Positions 18,799-28,144 of a DNA stretch of 64,000 nucleotides are shown piece after piece. The notes below the pieces were generated by a model, which was given only the letters and a program-made list of their open reading frames with translations, was not told the DNA's origin and did no database searches. Made by a program: the position numbers and the translations under genes. Each line of letters starts with the position of its first letter. The stretch's first letter is position 1. Source of the DNA: Methanobacteriota archaeon (GTDB lineage Archaea > Thermoplasmatota > Poseidoniia > Poseidoniales > Poseidoniaceae); NCBI GenBank assembly GCA_002718195.1, contig PBDU01000006.1, positions 1-64,000 of the forward strand. The letters run 5' to 3'.

Positions 18799-18883
18799 GT
18801 CTGTCCCCAAATCGCATCGCATGGCTCTTACTTCATCATGGTGTCGATTTAGTTGAGGGGATTTACTCTTCTATCGGCTGAAC

Positions 18884-18892
18884 TTTTATTTA
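18884..18892 (+). promoter_or_regulatory. TATA-like box before the Gln-rich membrane protein
   Basis: TTTTATTTA is centred 27 nt before the ATG at 18915, consistent with leaderless transcription. The divergent ABC-F gene starts about 85 bp away on the other strand. Confidence 0.4.
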
Positions 18893-18914
18893 CTGCATAG
18901 CCAAAGTTTCACCG

Positions 18915-19304
18915 ATGCAACCAGCACAACAACCACAAGCACAACCTCAAATTCAGCCTCAAGCAATTCCTATGCAGCAAGCTGCTCAACCACAAATTCA
19001 GGGTCAAGTTATCCCAATGCAACCTATGCAAAACATGCAAAGTTTTCCGACCACTAATGCTATGCTAGCTTTGATTTTAGGTTGTGTAAGTTTAGTATTC
19101 GGTGGCGTATGTCTTGCTATACCTGCCTTGATTATTGCAAATGGAGCACTGAAAATAACTTCGCAATATCCTGGGCATCCCGACCAGTCGAATGCTAACG
19201 TTGCAAGAATTATTTCAATAATCAGTATCATTCTTTATTCAATATTCATCGTAATTTATGCAATCGCTATGTTTGCATTCTTTGCATCAGCACCAGCATA
19301 CTGA
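18915..19304 (+). CDS. Small membrane protein with Gln/Pro-rich tail
   Basis: A 129-aa protein. The first about 45 residues are a low-complexity repeat of Gln, Pro, Ala and Met (Q-P-Q-A/I-Q patterns). Two transmembrane segments follow (about 50-75 and 97-122), separated by a short loop with Q-Y-P-G-H-P. The layout resembles DUF4190-type small membrane proteins. Function unknown. The Gln/Pro tail should be cytosolic and disordered. Confidence 0.65.
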   Translation: MQPAQQPQAQPQIQPQAIPMQQAAQPQIQGQVIPMQPMQNMQSFPTTNAMLALILGCVSLVFGGVCLAIPALIIANGALKITSQYPGHPDQSNANVARIISIISIILYSIFIVIYAIAMFAFFASAPAY

Positions 19305-19421
19305 TCAGAAATTGAACTGGAATTTCGGCAAATTTTGCCCTGTTTAAGTGGCTCAACTTGGTAGTGCCTTTGCTAACCTTTGAGACAACTATTGATAAGC
19401 GGTACAGAGATAATCTGTGGT

Positions 19422-21092
19422 ATGAGTGAGTTCTCGAATCGTTTAGTAAAAACGTTCGATGAGCCGAAGGAATGGCATTTTATTGCTTATGATCAACTCA
19501 ACGCTCACCTATTTCCAGACTATGAAACTCCACAAGACTTAGGGTTGATATTCGTTGAAACCAAATGGAAGCCTAAGCAGATTCCATACCATAAGCAGAA
19601 ACTGGTTTTGCTATTGTCAAACATGAGAAATTTTGCTTTGGAGATGCAGGAAATCGGGCATCCAATAATCTATCTACAAAGCGAAACTGATTACAGCTCA
19701 ACGTTGATGCCAGTTGCAGAACAAAAGGGGCTCATAACAGCAACTATGCCTGCAGAATTGATGATGAAAAATGACCTGATGAACTTGACAGACCACGGTT
19801 TAATTCACTTTATCGAGCACAAAGGATGGCTAACAACACAAGAAGAATTCATTGACGCTGTAGGTGATTCACCACCTTGGAGAATGGATCGTTACTACCA
19901 GAAAATCCGTAAAAATCACGCAATTTTGCTGACTGATGATGGAAAACCATTGGGGGGAAAATGGTCACTGGATGCCGAGAATCGCCTGACTTGGGATAGA
20001 GCAGTTCCACTTCCCAAACCAATTCACTTCGAAATTAACGAAATTACGCGTGAAGTAATCGAAATGGTGAACAAAGAATTCTCTCATCATCCTGGTTTAA
20101 TCGATGAGAGTAACTTGTCTACAACTGGAGAGGATGCAACAAAATTATGGGAATGGGCGAAACAGGAGGTTATGGAATATTTCGGACCTTATGAAGATGC
20201 GATGACTTCAGAGCATTTGACCTTGTTTCATACAACCATTTCCTCACTCATGAATATGCACAGGCTGATGCCAAAACAGATTCTAGAAGAAGCCCTAGAC
20301 TTGGACATTCGCTTGAATTCAAAAGAAGGCTTCATCCGCCAAATAATTGGTTGGAGAGAATTCGTTCGCCATGTACATAATCTAACCAACGGCTTCGAGG
20401 ATTTAGCACTGCAAAATGAGATACAAGCAAGGCCTGCTGCAGGTTGGAATGAAAATTCAGCCTGGGCAGAAGCAAATCCTAGCCCGAATATTTTAGGAGC
20501 AGATTATCCGCTTCCTCAAGCATTTTGGGGCGGAGAAACCGGAATGCTATGCTTGGATTCAGCAATTAAACAAGTGAATGAAACTGGCTACACTCATCAC
20601 GTTCCTAGACTCATGGTTTTAGCAAATATTGCTACCTTATTGGGAGTAAACTCCAGAGAGATAACCGATTGGTTTTGGGCTATGTTCACAGATGCCTATG
20701 ATTGGGTAGTCGAGCCAAATGTGCTAGCTATGGGTACTTACTCTGTAGGAGAGGTAATGACGACTAAGCCATATGTTTGTGGAACACCTTACATCAAGAA
20801 GATGGGTGATTATTGTGGCAACTGTGAGTTGCATTTCAAGAAAAGTTGTCCAATCTCAGAAATGTATTGGAACTTCTTGAATGAGAATAAGGAACACTTC
20901 GAAGGTAATCACAGGATGATGATGCCTATGAGAAATTTAGCCAAGAAAACAAATGAAGTGATTTCAAAGAACAAAGAAATTACAGATTACGTCCGAAAAA
21001 CACTTTCTGAGGGTCGGAAACTGGAGAAAACAGTGCTTTTGAATCTCAAAAGTGAAAATAAAGGGACATTGTTTATAAACCCAGCAAAATAA
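19422..21092 (+). CDS. FeS-type photolyase/cryptochrome (PhrB-like)
   Basis: A 556-aa member of the deoxyribodipyrimidine photolyase-related group (COG3046), FAD-dependent light-driven enzymes whose studied members repair (6-4) photoproducts. The N-terminal antenna-like domain contains Y-D-Q-L-N, the family's DQL signature. The C-terminal FAD domain holds R-Q-I-I-G-W-R-E-F and H-H-V-P-R-L-M-V-L. Cluster cysteines are visible in G-M-L-C-L-D (about 375), Y-C-G-N-C (about 466-469) and S-C-P-I (about 478). ATG 19422 is chosen; a TTG at 19380 is also in frame. Consistent with life in sunlit water. Confidence 0.88.
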   Translation: MSEFSNRLVKTFDEPKEWHFIAYDQLNAHLFPDYETPQDLGLIFVETKWKPKQIPYHKQKLVLLLSNMRNFALEMQEIGHPIIYLQSETDYSSTLMPVAEQKGLITATMPAELMMKNDLMNLTDHGLIHFIEHKGWLTTQEEFIDAVGDSPPWRMDRYYQKIRKNHAILLTDDGKPLGGKWSLDAENRLTWDRAVPLPKPIHFEINEITREVIEMVNKEFSHHPGLIDESNLSTTGEDATKLWEWAKQEVMEYFGPYEDAMTSEHLTLFHTTISSLMNMHRLMPKQILEEALDLDIRLNSKEGFIRQIIGWREFVRHVHNLTNGFEDLALQNEIQARPAAGWNENSAWAEANPSPNILGADYPLPQAFWGGETGMLCLDSAIKQVNETGYTHHVPRLMVLANIATLLGVNSREITDWFWAMFTDAYDWVVEPNVLAMGTYSVGEVMTTKPYVCGTPYIKKMGDYCGNCELHFKKSCPISEMYWNFLNENKEHFEGNHRMMMPMRNLAKKTNEVISKNKEITDYVRKTLSEGRKLEKTVLLNLKSENKGTLFINPAK

Positions 21093-21123
21093 ATAACATT
21101 TCAAAATAGATAGGTGAGCACTA

Positions 21124-21387
21124 ATGGATTTTTTTTCCTTCCTTGCAAATAATAACACTAGAATCATTTCTGTGTTAGTTGCGTGTACTACTGGAGGATG
21201 TATTGGCTTGCTAAACTTTTTCTTCTTAGGATTCTCTTTGAGTGCAGCATTATTCACTGGAGTAGGGCTTGGATTACTTGTTGGATTTATTTGCTGTAAA
21301 AATATCGCAAAGGATACAAAAGTCGACCTTTCTGCTAAGCCAATTACTAGGGCAAAGGTGTTTTCTGCATTCACTGCACTTGATTGA
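21124..21387 (+). CDS. Small two-helix membrane protein
   Basis: An 87-aa protein with two hydrophobic helices (about 15-35 and 38-58) rich in Gly, Cys and Phe, followed by a charged cytosolic tail. AGGTGAG lies just upstream of the ATG as ribosome site. It follows the photolyase gene by about 30 bp and may be co-transcribed with it. No family recognised. Confidence 0.55.
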   Translation: MDFFSFLANNNTRIISVLVACTTGGCIGLLNFFFLGFSLSAALFTGVGLGLLVGFICCKNIAKDTKVDLSAKPITRAKVFSAFTALD

Positions 21388-21422
21388 GACACATACTGTT
21401 TTCTCAAATAAATTCGGGGTTT

Positions 21423-21433
21423 ATTTTATTTAT
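21423..21433 (+). promoter_or_regulatory. TATA-like box before acyl-CoA synthetase
   Basis: ATTTTATTTAT sits about 26 nt before the ATG at 21454. This supports that ATG rather than the TTG at 21433 as the true start. Confidence 0.4.
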
Positions 21434-21453
21434 TGAATAGCCATGATAGACTC

Positions 21454-23358
21454 ATGCAAGACCAAGTCATGGCATGGCCTAAACAGAGTGATACTAGACA
21501 ATGGGAAAAGCCAGAAGGCGACGACCCTAGAACCCTTTACCAAATGATGAAAACCAGTGTAGAAAGATTCGGAGCAACCAATGCATTTGGATACATTCCA
21601 GCCCCAGGAGCTTCTAGAGTTCACGTAACTTACAATGAATTTGCTGACTTAGTTGACGCTGCAGCTGTAGCATTGATGGATAGAGGAGTAGCAGCAGGAG
21701 ATAGGATTGCAATTATCCTTGACAACTCAGTTGAGTGGGGAGCACTATCATACGCTGGAAATGCTTTCGGGGCTGCTTACACTGCAATGTATACTCACCA
21801 ACACGGATCCGAGTGGTCTTACATTTTGAATGATTCAACACCTTCAATTGTTGCAATTGCAAATAGTGAATGCCTTGACAAACTTGTTGACAATCACGGC
21901 GATGATGCAAGCAATTGGCCAAAGAATGGTGTTATTCTTCTAGGCGACGAGCCTGCTAACAAGTTGCCACCTGAGGGAATTGAAGTAGTCTCATGGAGCG
22001 ATTTCATTGCTGCAGGTAGAGCATCAGAAACCGAATTAGTTGTTGCTGATGACCCATTTGCACTAAACACTTTGATCTACACATCCGGTACTACTGGAAA
22101 TCCTAAGGGGGTTATGCTAACTAACTGGAACACGCTTTCCAACATCCTTTGTGTGCAAGCAGTTTTCCCAATTTACATCGGTGATAAGACCGCTGCTTTC
22201 CTTCCATGGGCTCACTCTTTCGGAGCAACTTTTGACCTGAACTGGATGATTAGAAGTGGTGTACACATCAACTTGGTTTCCGACATAACCAAACTTGCAG
22301 ATGAAATGATGGAAATCAAGCCAGCAGTACTGATTGCAGTTCCAAGAGTTTGGAATAAGTTCTATGATAGAGTAAATGCACAATTAGCATCTTCTGGAGT
22401 GAAGAGATTCATGGCAAAGCAAGCAAGAAAGCATGCAAGAAAGAGAATCGATAAGGCAAATGTCCAATGTGACGCTGTCGCTCCAAGTGGAATGCTTGAC
22501 AAATTATTCGACAAACTGGTTTGGGCTAAAGTAAGAGCCAGATTCGGTGGTAACCTAAGGTTCGCAATCTCAGGTTCTGCTGCTCTCTCTCCAGACGTTG
22601 CTGATTTCATTCAGATGGTTGGAATTTCTTGTTTCGAAGGTTATGGTCTAACTGAAACATCTCCACTAGTAAGTGCAAATGGATGGATGGGCTATGGTAA
22701 GTCAAGATTGAACACTGTAGGAATGCCTGCAAATGGCGTAACCGTAACTATCGACACATCTGCTTGGGACGACCCAGACAGACCTGATGAGGGAGAGATC
22801 GTTGTTGCTGGACCAAATATCATGCAAGGATACTGGAACCTTCCTGAAAAGACCGCAGAAGTCATCACGGAAGATGGTTCTTTCAGAACTGGGGATCTTG
22901 GTAAACTAGTAGATGGATACATCTCTATCACTGGAAGAGTAAAGTCACAATTCAAGTTAGAGAACGGAAAGTACGTTGCTCCAGCACCACTTGAAGAGAA
23001 TCTGAAATTATCCCCGCTTGTTGAACAAGCTGTACTAGATGGTGGAAACAGAAAGAAGACCTTCCTAATCGTTCATCCAAATATTGCAGGAGTTCGTGAA
23101 CTTATGGCTGCAAAAGGAATTTCTGCTCCTGGTGACAATGAAGAGTTGTGTAACAACAAGGAAGTTGCAACCGCACTACTTGCACACCTGAAGGAAACAG
23201 CGATTTCAGCACCAGCATGGAAGGGATACGAAATTCCTGATGCATTGATTCTAGACCACGTTGAGTGGACCACGGACAATGATTTATTGACGCCTTCAAT
23301 GAAGGTTAAGCTGCGAAATATCTTGAACAGACACTCAGATGCTATCAGTGAATTGTGA
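21454..23358 (+). CDS. Long-chain acyl-CoA synthetase (AMP-forming)
   Basis: A 634-aa adenylate-forming enzyme that activates fatty acids to acyl-CoA using ATP and CoA. The P-loop Y-T-S-G-T-T-G-N-P-K-G is near residue 212. The A5 motif G-Y-G-L-T-E-T-S-P follows, then R-T-G-D-L-G and the C-terminal K-L-E-N-G-K-Y linker with the FadD15/ACSL-type ending. It would feed beta-oxidation or lipid synthesis together with the enoyl-CoA hydratase and hydroxyacyl-CoA dehydrogenase elsewhere in the window. The start is chosen from promoter spacing. Confidence 0.92.
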   Translation: MQDQVMAWPKQSDTRQWEKPEGDDPRTLYQMMKTSVERFGATNAFGYIPAPGASRVHVTYNEFADLVDAAAVALMDRGVAAGDRIAIILDNSVEWGALSYAGNAFGAAYTAMYTHQHGSEWSYILNDSTPSIVAIANSECLDKLVDNHGDDASNWPKNGVILLGDEPANKLPPEGIEVVSWSDFIAAGRASETELVVADDPFALNTLIYTSGTTGNPKGVMLTNWNTLSNILCVQAVFPIYIGDKTAAFLPWAHSFGATFDLNWMIRSGVHINLVSDITKLADEMMEIKPAVLIAVPRVWNKFYDRVNAQLASSGVKRFMAKQARKHARKRIDKANVQCDAVAPSGMLDKLFDKLVWAKVRARFGGNLRFAISGSAALSPDVADFIQMVGISCFEGYGLTETSPLVSANGWMGYGKSRLNTVGMPANGVTVTIDTSAWDDPDRPDEGEIVVAGPNIMQGYWNLPEKTAEVITEDGSFRTGDLGKLVDGYISITGRVKSQFKLENGKYVAPAPLEENLKLSPLVEQAVLDGGNRKKTFLIVHPNIAGVRELMAAKGISAPGDNEELCNNKEVATALLAHLKETAISAPAWKGYEIPDALILDHVEWTTDNDLLTPSMKVKLRNILNRHSDAISEL

Positions 23359-23932
23359 GAGTGGTAGACTGGTAAAAGTCCGCAGAAAGGCTTCAGCCGA
23401 TCTCGACTATGGTGAAAAGCGCAATGCGCACATGAAAACCGTTATCTCTATTTTTGAAAGCGGAGAGATTGAAGATTTGAAGTATACCAAACACCTAATC
23501 AAGTATTTCATGAGAGGAATTACAGATTTTTGTGCAAATAACAACCAAACCTACAAGCGGGAAAAAAGGACTCAACTCGTTTTCAAGTACTCTGTAGATG
23601 CTTGGAAATTAAAGGATGAAAAAGGCAATCCAAACCTTGTTGGCGACCATGTAATCCCATTGGAAGTGATTTTTCAGGAGTGCATGAAAATAAGACAAAA
23701 CATTGGGAAGAAATGTGGTCATCATTTGAGAGAATTTCTTGAGCAGTACCTCGAAGTTATCATGATAACAGAAAAAGAAGATAAACGTCTAAGAGGCTCA
23801 AAGTTGCAATCAAAGATGCCTGAAGGATTTAGTTTTGCAACAATGAATACCAAGTATCCAAGATATGATGCAGTAGGAATCAAGATAGAGCTCCAATCAA
23901 ACAAAAATTCTCTCAAGAACCAAACACAGTAG
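23339..23932 (+). CDS. Uncharacterised protein with HNH-like DHxxP motif
   Basis: A 197-aa soluble, basic protein overlapping the end of the acyl-CoA synthetase gene by 20 nt in another frame. It has a pattern I associate with uncharacterised HNH-like proteins: G-D-H-V-I-P-L at about residue 103, a helical stretch, I-T-E-K-E-D-K-R-L, S-K-M-P and finally R-Y-D-A-V-G-I. Only the first His of an HNH site is obvious, so nuclease activity is not established. The start is uncertain: ATG 23339 has no ribosome site, and a shorter start at ATG 23432 is possible. Confidence 0.5.
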   Translation: MLSVNCESGRLVKVRRKASADLDYGEKRNAHMKTVISIFESGEIEDLKYTKHLIKYFMRGITDFCANNNQTYKREKRTQLVFKYSVDAWKLKDEKGNPNLVGDHVIPLEVIFQECMKIRQNIGKKCGHHLREFLEQYLEVIMITEKEDKRLRGSKLQSKMPEGFSFATMNTKYPRYDAVGIKIELQSNKNSLKNQTQ

Positions 23933-23972
23933 CATAGGACTTAGTATTGCTCTGGCATGCAAGGTGTAATAT

Positions 23973-25499
23973 TTGAAACTGAATTGTTATCGGTTAGTGG
24001 AGTCCAATTGGAAGTCTGTTGTCACATATGTGGCAGGTTTACTCATCGTCATGTTTGAGCCAATTGTTTTGCTTTTCAGTGGAAGGAACATCATTGATGC
24101 AATATGGCCAGCAGCGGTTGGCTCGCTTAATTTCTCTCTTGCATTAAGGGAAAATATGATTCAGATTTTTTCGATATGTTTCTTAGTTTTACTTCTGGTC
24201 GCTGTAATAAAATATCTGTATGTAAAAAATAATTTACTCGAAGAATTCTTTGCTGATATGAAGCAGAGAGATAAAGATACATTCAGATCTCTGCCTTTCA
24301 TTTTACTTGGTTTTGGGACTTCAATGGCTGTTCTATTCACATTACTCAACCTCGCATATCTTAGAGGAGTATTCATTCTCCTTCCCGCTTTTTATGGAAT
24401 CTGTTTACTTGTGGCAGTAATCATGATAGTTGATTTCGATAAACTAAAATTTTCACTGAAAGAACTCAATTTCCACACCGTTTACAATATTGGATTCTTG
24501 ATTATCTCGATAGTTTTGATTTCTCCAGCAGTGCCTGCCTTCATTGGTATAGCACCTTCTCCGCCAGAATATGAGTTAGCCATGGGCGGGGAATATTCCT
24601 ACACCACCACACAACACCCATACCCCATGCCACCCGAGGTAGAGGAAATCATTGGAAATTATGAAGGAGATATCGATTTCTCAATTTATGCAGCAATCCC
24701 AGATGAAATTGAGCAAGGAGCACCTTTGGCAATATTGCTGCATGGTTTTGCCAATCCTGGATATGCCACTTACGTGGATTGGGCTCATGTTTTAGCAAGT
24801 AATGGAATCGCTACTATGTACATCCAATACCCATCTGATGTTTGGCCTGAGACATGGGATACTTACACAGCGGTTTATGAAAATGGGACCGCAAACTATC
24901 CTCATCACGTTCCTAGGGTTGCGGCAATAAACTCAGCTCTTGATTACTTTAGCGAAATACTGCCTGAAGAAGTCGATGAGAGCAATTTATATGTTGGAGG
25001 TCACAGTTTAGGTGCAGGTTATGCATTGGTTACCATGGACCTTGCCTTAGAGAGAGGCTGGGGTAATGAATCACTATTTGTTGCCTTAGAGGCTAGTTAT
25101 GCTAGACCAAGCCAAGAGGAATTAGCCATCAACACATCCCTTTTACCGGAGAGATTTGAGGCACACGTGGTGATTAATCAAGACGACATGACTGTGGATG
25201 ATTGCTATTCATATCATCATTCTGAATTACTTGGCGAAGATGCAACTTTGATGACCGTTCAAAGTGATCGTAAAGGTTATCCTCGCTTGGTATCAACTCA
25301 CTACATGCAAGCTTCTGAAACCAGAGACACACTGGCGGAATGGGGCTTCTATCGAATGGTTCACTTAGAGGCTCAATGGTTGCTTGGAGACCATGAATTC
25401 GAGCACGGAGATGAATTCACAAGTATGGGAGAATGGTCTAATGGTGAGCCCGTAAACCCAATCATCATCCATGAGGACAAGTCCTCATTCAATTGTTAA
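23973..25499 (+). CDS. Membrane-anchored alpha/beta hydrolase
   Basis: A 508-aa protein of two parts. The N-terminal about 200 residues hold roughly five transmembrane helices. The C-terminal half is an alpha/beta hydrolase with the oxyanion-hole segment L-L-H-G-F-A-N-P-G (about 255) and the nucleophile elbow V-G-G-H-S-L-G-A-G (Ser near 345). A late His, possibly in S-T-H-Y, would complete the triad. Likely an esterase, lipase or peptidase whose active domain faces one side of the membrane. The first codon is uncertain (TTG 23973 or a nearby GTG at 23997). Confidence 0.72.
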   Translation: MKLNCYRLVESNWKSVVTYVAGLLIVMFEPIVLLFSGRNIIDAIWPAAVGSLNFSLALRENMIQIFSICFLVLLLVAVIKYLYVKNNLLEEFFADMKQRDKDTFRSLPFILLGFGTSMAVLFTLLNLAYLRGVFILLPAFYGICLLVAVIMIVDFDKLKFSLKELNFHTVYNIGFLIISIVLISPAVPAFIGIAPSPPEYELAMGGEYSYTTTQHPYPMPPEVEEIIGNYEGDIDFSIYAAIPDEIEQGAPLAILLHGFANPGYATYVDWAHVLASNGIATMYIQYPSDVWPETWDTYTAVYENGTANYPHHVPRVAAINSALDYFSEILPEEVDESNLYVGGHSLGAGYALVTMDLALERGWGNESLFVALEASYARPSQEELAINTSLLPERFEAHVVINQDDMTVDDCYSYHHSELLGEDATLMTVQSDRKGYPRLVSTHYMQASETRDTLAEWGFYRMVHLEAQWLLGDHEFEHGDEFTSMGEWSNGEPVNPIIIHEDKSSFNC

Positions 25500-25503
25500 A
25501 TTC

Positions 25504-26067
25504 TCAAATCGCTAATGGGTTCGGCATAATTCTCCGATACATCATATAATTTTGATTTGCATGGTATGTTCTTACCCAAACTCCATCAAAATCCCTGAAT
25601 TCAATCATTGGTGCGAATGATGGCTCAAAGAATCTCCACTGGTCTACTAGCTGACCGAATTTTTCCTTAACCCCCATCTTTGCTTGCATGGTTCCTCTGC
25701 TTCGTGAAACGAAAATCAACTCATAGGTTCGCTGTCCATCTTGATGCATTGAAATTCTTCTTCTTATCCTTTCAAGAATCCTTTCTTTTGTGGCATCTGG
25801 GTGGTCTACGAAAATAATTAATCTAGGGTTGAAAGGTCCAGGTACTCCGCCAGGAAATACATTACATCCTCCAATTCCATCGTAATTGTTCGCAATTTCT
25901 TCCATTTCATATTCATCAAAAGGTCTGATATGTTCCCAGTGGACGTCACATTGTCTTACTGAACCACAAATTGGGCATGGGTCAGTTCCACTAGGTTCCT
26001 CTCTGATGATATCATGATGTTGATTTAAGCGTCCTTTCTGCAAACAAATTCCTCTGAGTACGTACAT
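25504..26067 (-). CDS. Uncharacterised protein with Cys/His zinc-like site
   Basis: A 187-aa soluble protein. Near residues 31-45 it has P-C-P-I-C-G-S-V-R-Q-C-D-V-H-W, a C-x2-C-x5-C-x2-H arrangement that could bind zinc. The rest is an alternating alpha/beta region with many Arg and aromatic residues and an R-I-R-R-R-I helix. No family recognised. It ends 4 bp from the convergent hydrolase gene. Confidence 0.6.
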   Translation of the reverse strand: MYVLRGICLQKGRLNQHHDIIREEPSGTDPCPICGSVRQCDVHWEHIRPFDEYEMEEIANNYDGIGGCNVFPGGVPGPFNPRLIIFVDHPDATKERILERIRRRISMHQDGQRTYELIFVSRSRGTMQAKMGVKEKFGQLVDQWRFFEPSFAPMIEFRDFDGVWVRTYHANQNYMMYRRIMPNPLAI

Positions 26068-26145
26068 ACCAGGTAAAGGATTGTTGAGATTATTTAAAGA
26101 AAATCATCAATTCAGGATTATGGGTTGATTTGGATGATTAATGCT

Positions 26146-26778
26146 TCAAGAAGCAGGTTCTGGTTCTGGTACAGAAGTGAATATCATGATTGCAGTAACA
26201 ATTGCGGGGATCCAAAGCCCGTTATATCCAAATAAGACAGCAGAGAAGTGTTCCATTTCCCTTTCCGCTGAAATTGGCATGATAAAGGAACCCAAATTTC
26301 CATCTGAGTACGGTAAACCAACACCTATACTGTATCCAAATTCCCCACCCATGCAAACCAAAAACCAACTTATCGTATAACCAAAAGGAATCAATAGCGT
26401 AGTTATCAGGGGGGATAAATAATATTCAAATTTGGATTTTGCATTGTATGCAAATCGAATTGTAACGAAGAAAATATATGACATGCTAAGAATAAAATAT
26501 ATGTCTGCTAGGAGACTGATCTTCCATATTTCTATTATGTAGAAGTTTTCAAAAATCAGTCTGAGAAAAGGCGTAGTCCCAGCAACGTTGGTCGTCACAA
26601 TAAAAATCGCGCAGAAAATCTTGAACTTTAGAGGAAGTCCAGAAATGAAATCTCCTAACTCTCTCAGATATTGTCTGCTGAATATTATTGCCATATTGAT
26701 AATAGCAATGTTATAGGTATTAACTGTTAGTCCGGAAAATAAATTTTCCCCGAAAATAAGGTGCGTAAAATTACTCAT
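26146..26778 (-). CDS. Multi-spanning membrane protein, unknown
   Basis: A 210-aa protein with about five hydrophobic helices and no catalytic motif that I can see. It ends in a short Pro/Glu tail. I chose ATG 26778 because it overlaps the stop of the upstream thioesterase (ATGAGTAA), the typical sign of translational coupling. A longer upstream start (26823) would run deep into that gene. The tight coupling suggests the two proteins act together, but no function can be assigned. Confidence 0.6.
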   Translation of the reverse strand: MSNFTHLIFGENLFSGLTVNTYNIAIINMAIIFSRQYLRELGDFISGLPLKFKIFCAIFIVTTNVAGTTPFLRLIFENFYIIEIWKISLLADIYFILSMSYIFFVTIRFAYNAKSKFEYYLSPLITTLLIPFGYTISWFLVCMGGEFGYSIGVGLPYSDGNLGSFIMPISAEREMEHFSAVLFGYNGLWIPAIVTAIMIFTSVPEPEPAS

Positions 26779-27325
26779 CAGTTTGAGATGAACATGGCTC
26801 TGGCCAAGGTCTTGAATTATCATCCCAATTTGCCCAATTTCTGACCCATTCCTGCATGAACGGATCTATATCATAACCAAGGTCATGCATTAATTTCTCT
26901 GGCTCAACAGTACCTCCTTTTTTGCGGATGCCGGCTCTGATTAAGGCAGATGATTTCACCTCTCCTTTCTGTTCAGTGCTTTGCTGGAAGTAGAAAAATT
27001 TCGAATCGACTCCGACTAATTTTGTTCGCACAATCGCTCTTTTCAGAGGGGATAATCTCTTTCTGTATCGGATAGTAGAGCCACCAATAACGAATGCATA
27101 CTTGTTTTTAGTCACATATTTTACCAATTTTATTCTAAAGGCTAAATCATATCTTGCAAGGTCAAAGAGGACGAAATGTCTACCATTATTCACCTCTGGA
27201 TAAAGATCTATGTCGCCAAAACCTGGTCTGAATTTCCAAATGAATTCATCATCGATTTTTTCTTCCTTTTTCTTCTTGAAAGTGTTCACTACAAACATCT
27301 TGACAAGGCGATGGTAAGGATACAT
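26771..27325 (-). CDS. THEM6-like hot-dog-fold acyl-CoA thioesterase
   Basis: A 184-aa protein. The N-terminus M-Y-P-Y-H-R-L and then D-I-D-L-Y-P-E-V-N-N-G-R-H-F and F-D-L-A-R-Y-D-L match the THEM6/4-hydroxybenzoyl-CoA-thioesterase-like group, in which the Asp/Asn-Gly-Arg stretch caps the hot-dog helix. The later G-G-S-T-I-R-Y-R-K-R-L-S-P strand also fits. Probably hydrolyses acyl-CoA. ATG 27325 is chosen because homologues begin M-Y-P; an ATG four codons earlier is open. It overlaps the downstream membrane-protein gene by 8 nt. Confidence 0.72.
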   Translation of the reverse strand: MYPYHRLVKMFVVNTFKKKKEEKIDDEFIWKFRPGFGDIDLYPEVNNGRHFVLFDLARYDLAFRIKLVKYVTKNKYAFVIGGSTIRYRKRLSPLKRAIVRTKLVGVDSKFFYFQQSTEQKGEVKSSALIRAGIRKKGGTVEPEKLMHDLGYDIDPFMQEWVRNWANWDDNSRPWPEPCSSQTDE

Positions 27326-27395
27326 AATTAGCGCCAAAAAAAACTGGTTCTTTTACTTGGGCAATACAGTGGTTGCATTTGCATCGGTTGCTTCA

Positions 27396-28139
27396 TCAAT
27401 CTGAAAAGACAACAGTGATTATGTGCAGAATATCGATTCTATCCTGCCCTTCATCATACTGGACTCTCAAACTATGTGGCTGTAAGGTATTGAATTCAAT
27501 GGTATTCCATTCAGCCGAAGCTCCATCAGAAACACTTCCGCTTTTGCTTTGACAGGTATGGTCGCCCGGTTCTATCATCATCCAAGTAAAATCAACTCCT
27601 TGTCCATTGCCAACGTTGGGCAGGAATTCTGGATTAGTTACCGTTGAATTTACAAGGAAGTAATCTGCATACTTTCCTTGTGCTGGTACTGGGTCGAACT
27701 CAATATCCGTAGGCTCATTTGTTTCTTCTTCCGACCAGCGAATTTCGAGATTTATCGATTGGTTGAGCATAAATTCTTCTCGATTGCCTTCTTTGTCGAT
27801 AGCATATGCGGTGAGGTTGTAATGTCCGTACTGATTGAATACCACTCCAACTATCCAGTTCCCATCCTTTGGCTCATCAACACTGTATGTCTCTTCTCCA
27901 AATTCAATTCCAATTTCGACTAGGTCTCTATAACTTGAAGTTCCTGTAAAATCAAAAGCTACGGAGGGATAAATTTCTTCCATTAACTGTCCTTCTTCAA
28001 TGACTCTCACAATCTTGTGTTCTGTATCTTCTTGGCTCACAACAAGGGATATGCTGGATTCACTGAAGTTTTCTAAGCATCCTGGTAATGAGGCACTGAT
28101 GAATAGCAAGAGGATTAACCAAGACTTGCCTTTCATCAT
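27396..28139 (-). CDS. Predicted lipoprotein, beta-rich
   Basis: A 247-aa exported protein with a signal peptide ending in the lipobox L-P-G-C (Cys21). The mature part is beta-strand-rich with Ig-like segments (G-N-W-I-V-G-V ... G-H-Y-N-L-T-A-Y) and no enzyme motif. It may be a surface-binding or adhesion protein. Its start is about 5 bp from the stop of the SMUG1 gene, in the same direction, so the two may share a transcript. Confidence 0.65.
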   Translation of the reverse strand: MMKGKSWLILLLFISASLPGCLENFSESSISLVVSQEDTEHKIVRVIEEGQLMEEIYPSVAFDFTGTSSYRDLVEIGIEFGEETYSVDEPKDGNWIVGVVFNQYGHYNLTAYAIDKEGNREEFMLNQSINLEIRWSEEETNEPTDIEFDPVPAQGKYADYFLVNSTVTNPEFLPNVGNGQGVDFTWMMIEPGDHTCQSKSGSVSDGASAEWNTIEFNTLQPHSLRVQYDEGQDRIDILHIITVVFSD

Positions 28140-28144
28140 AACAC

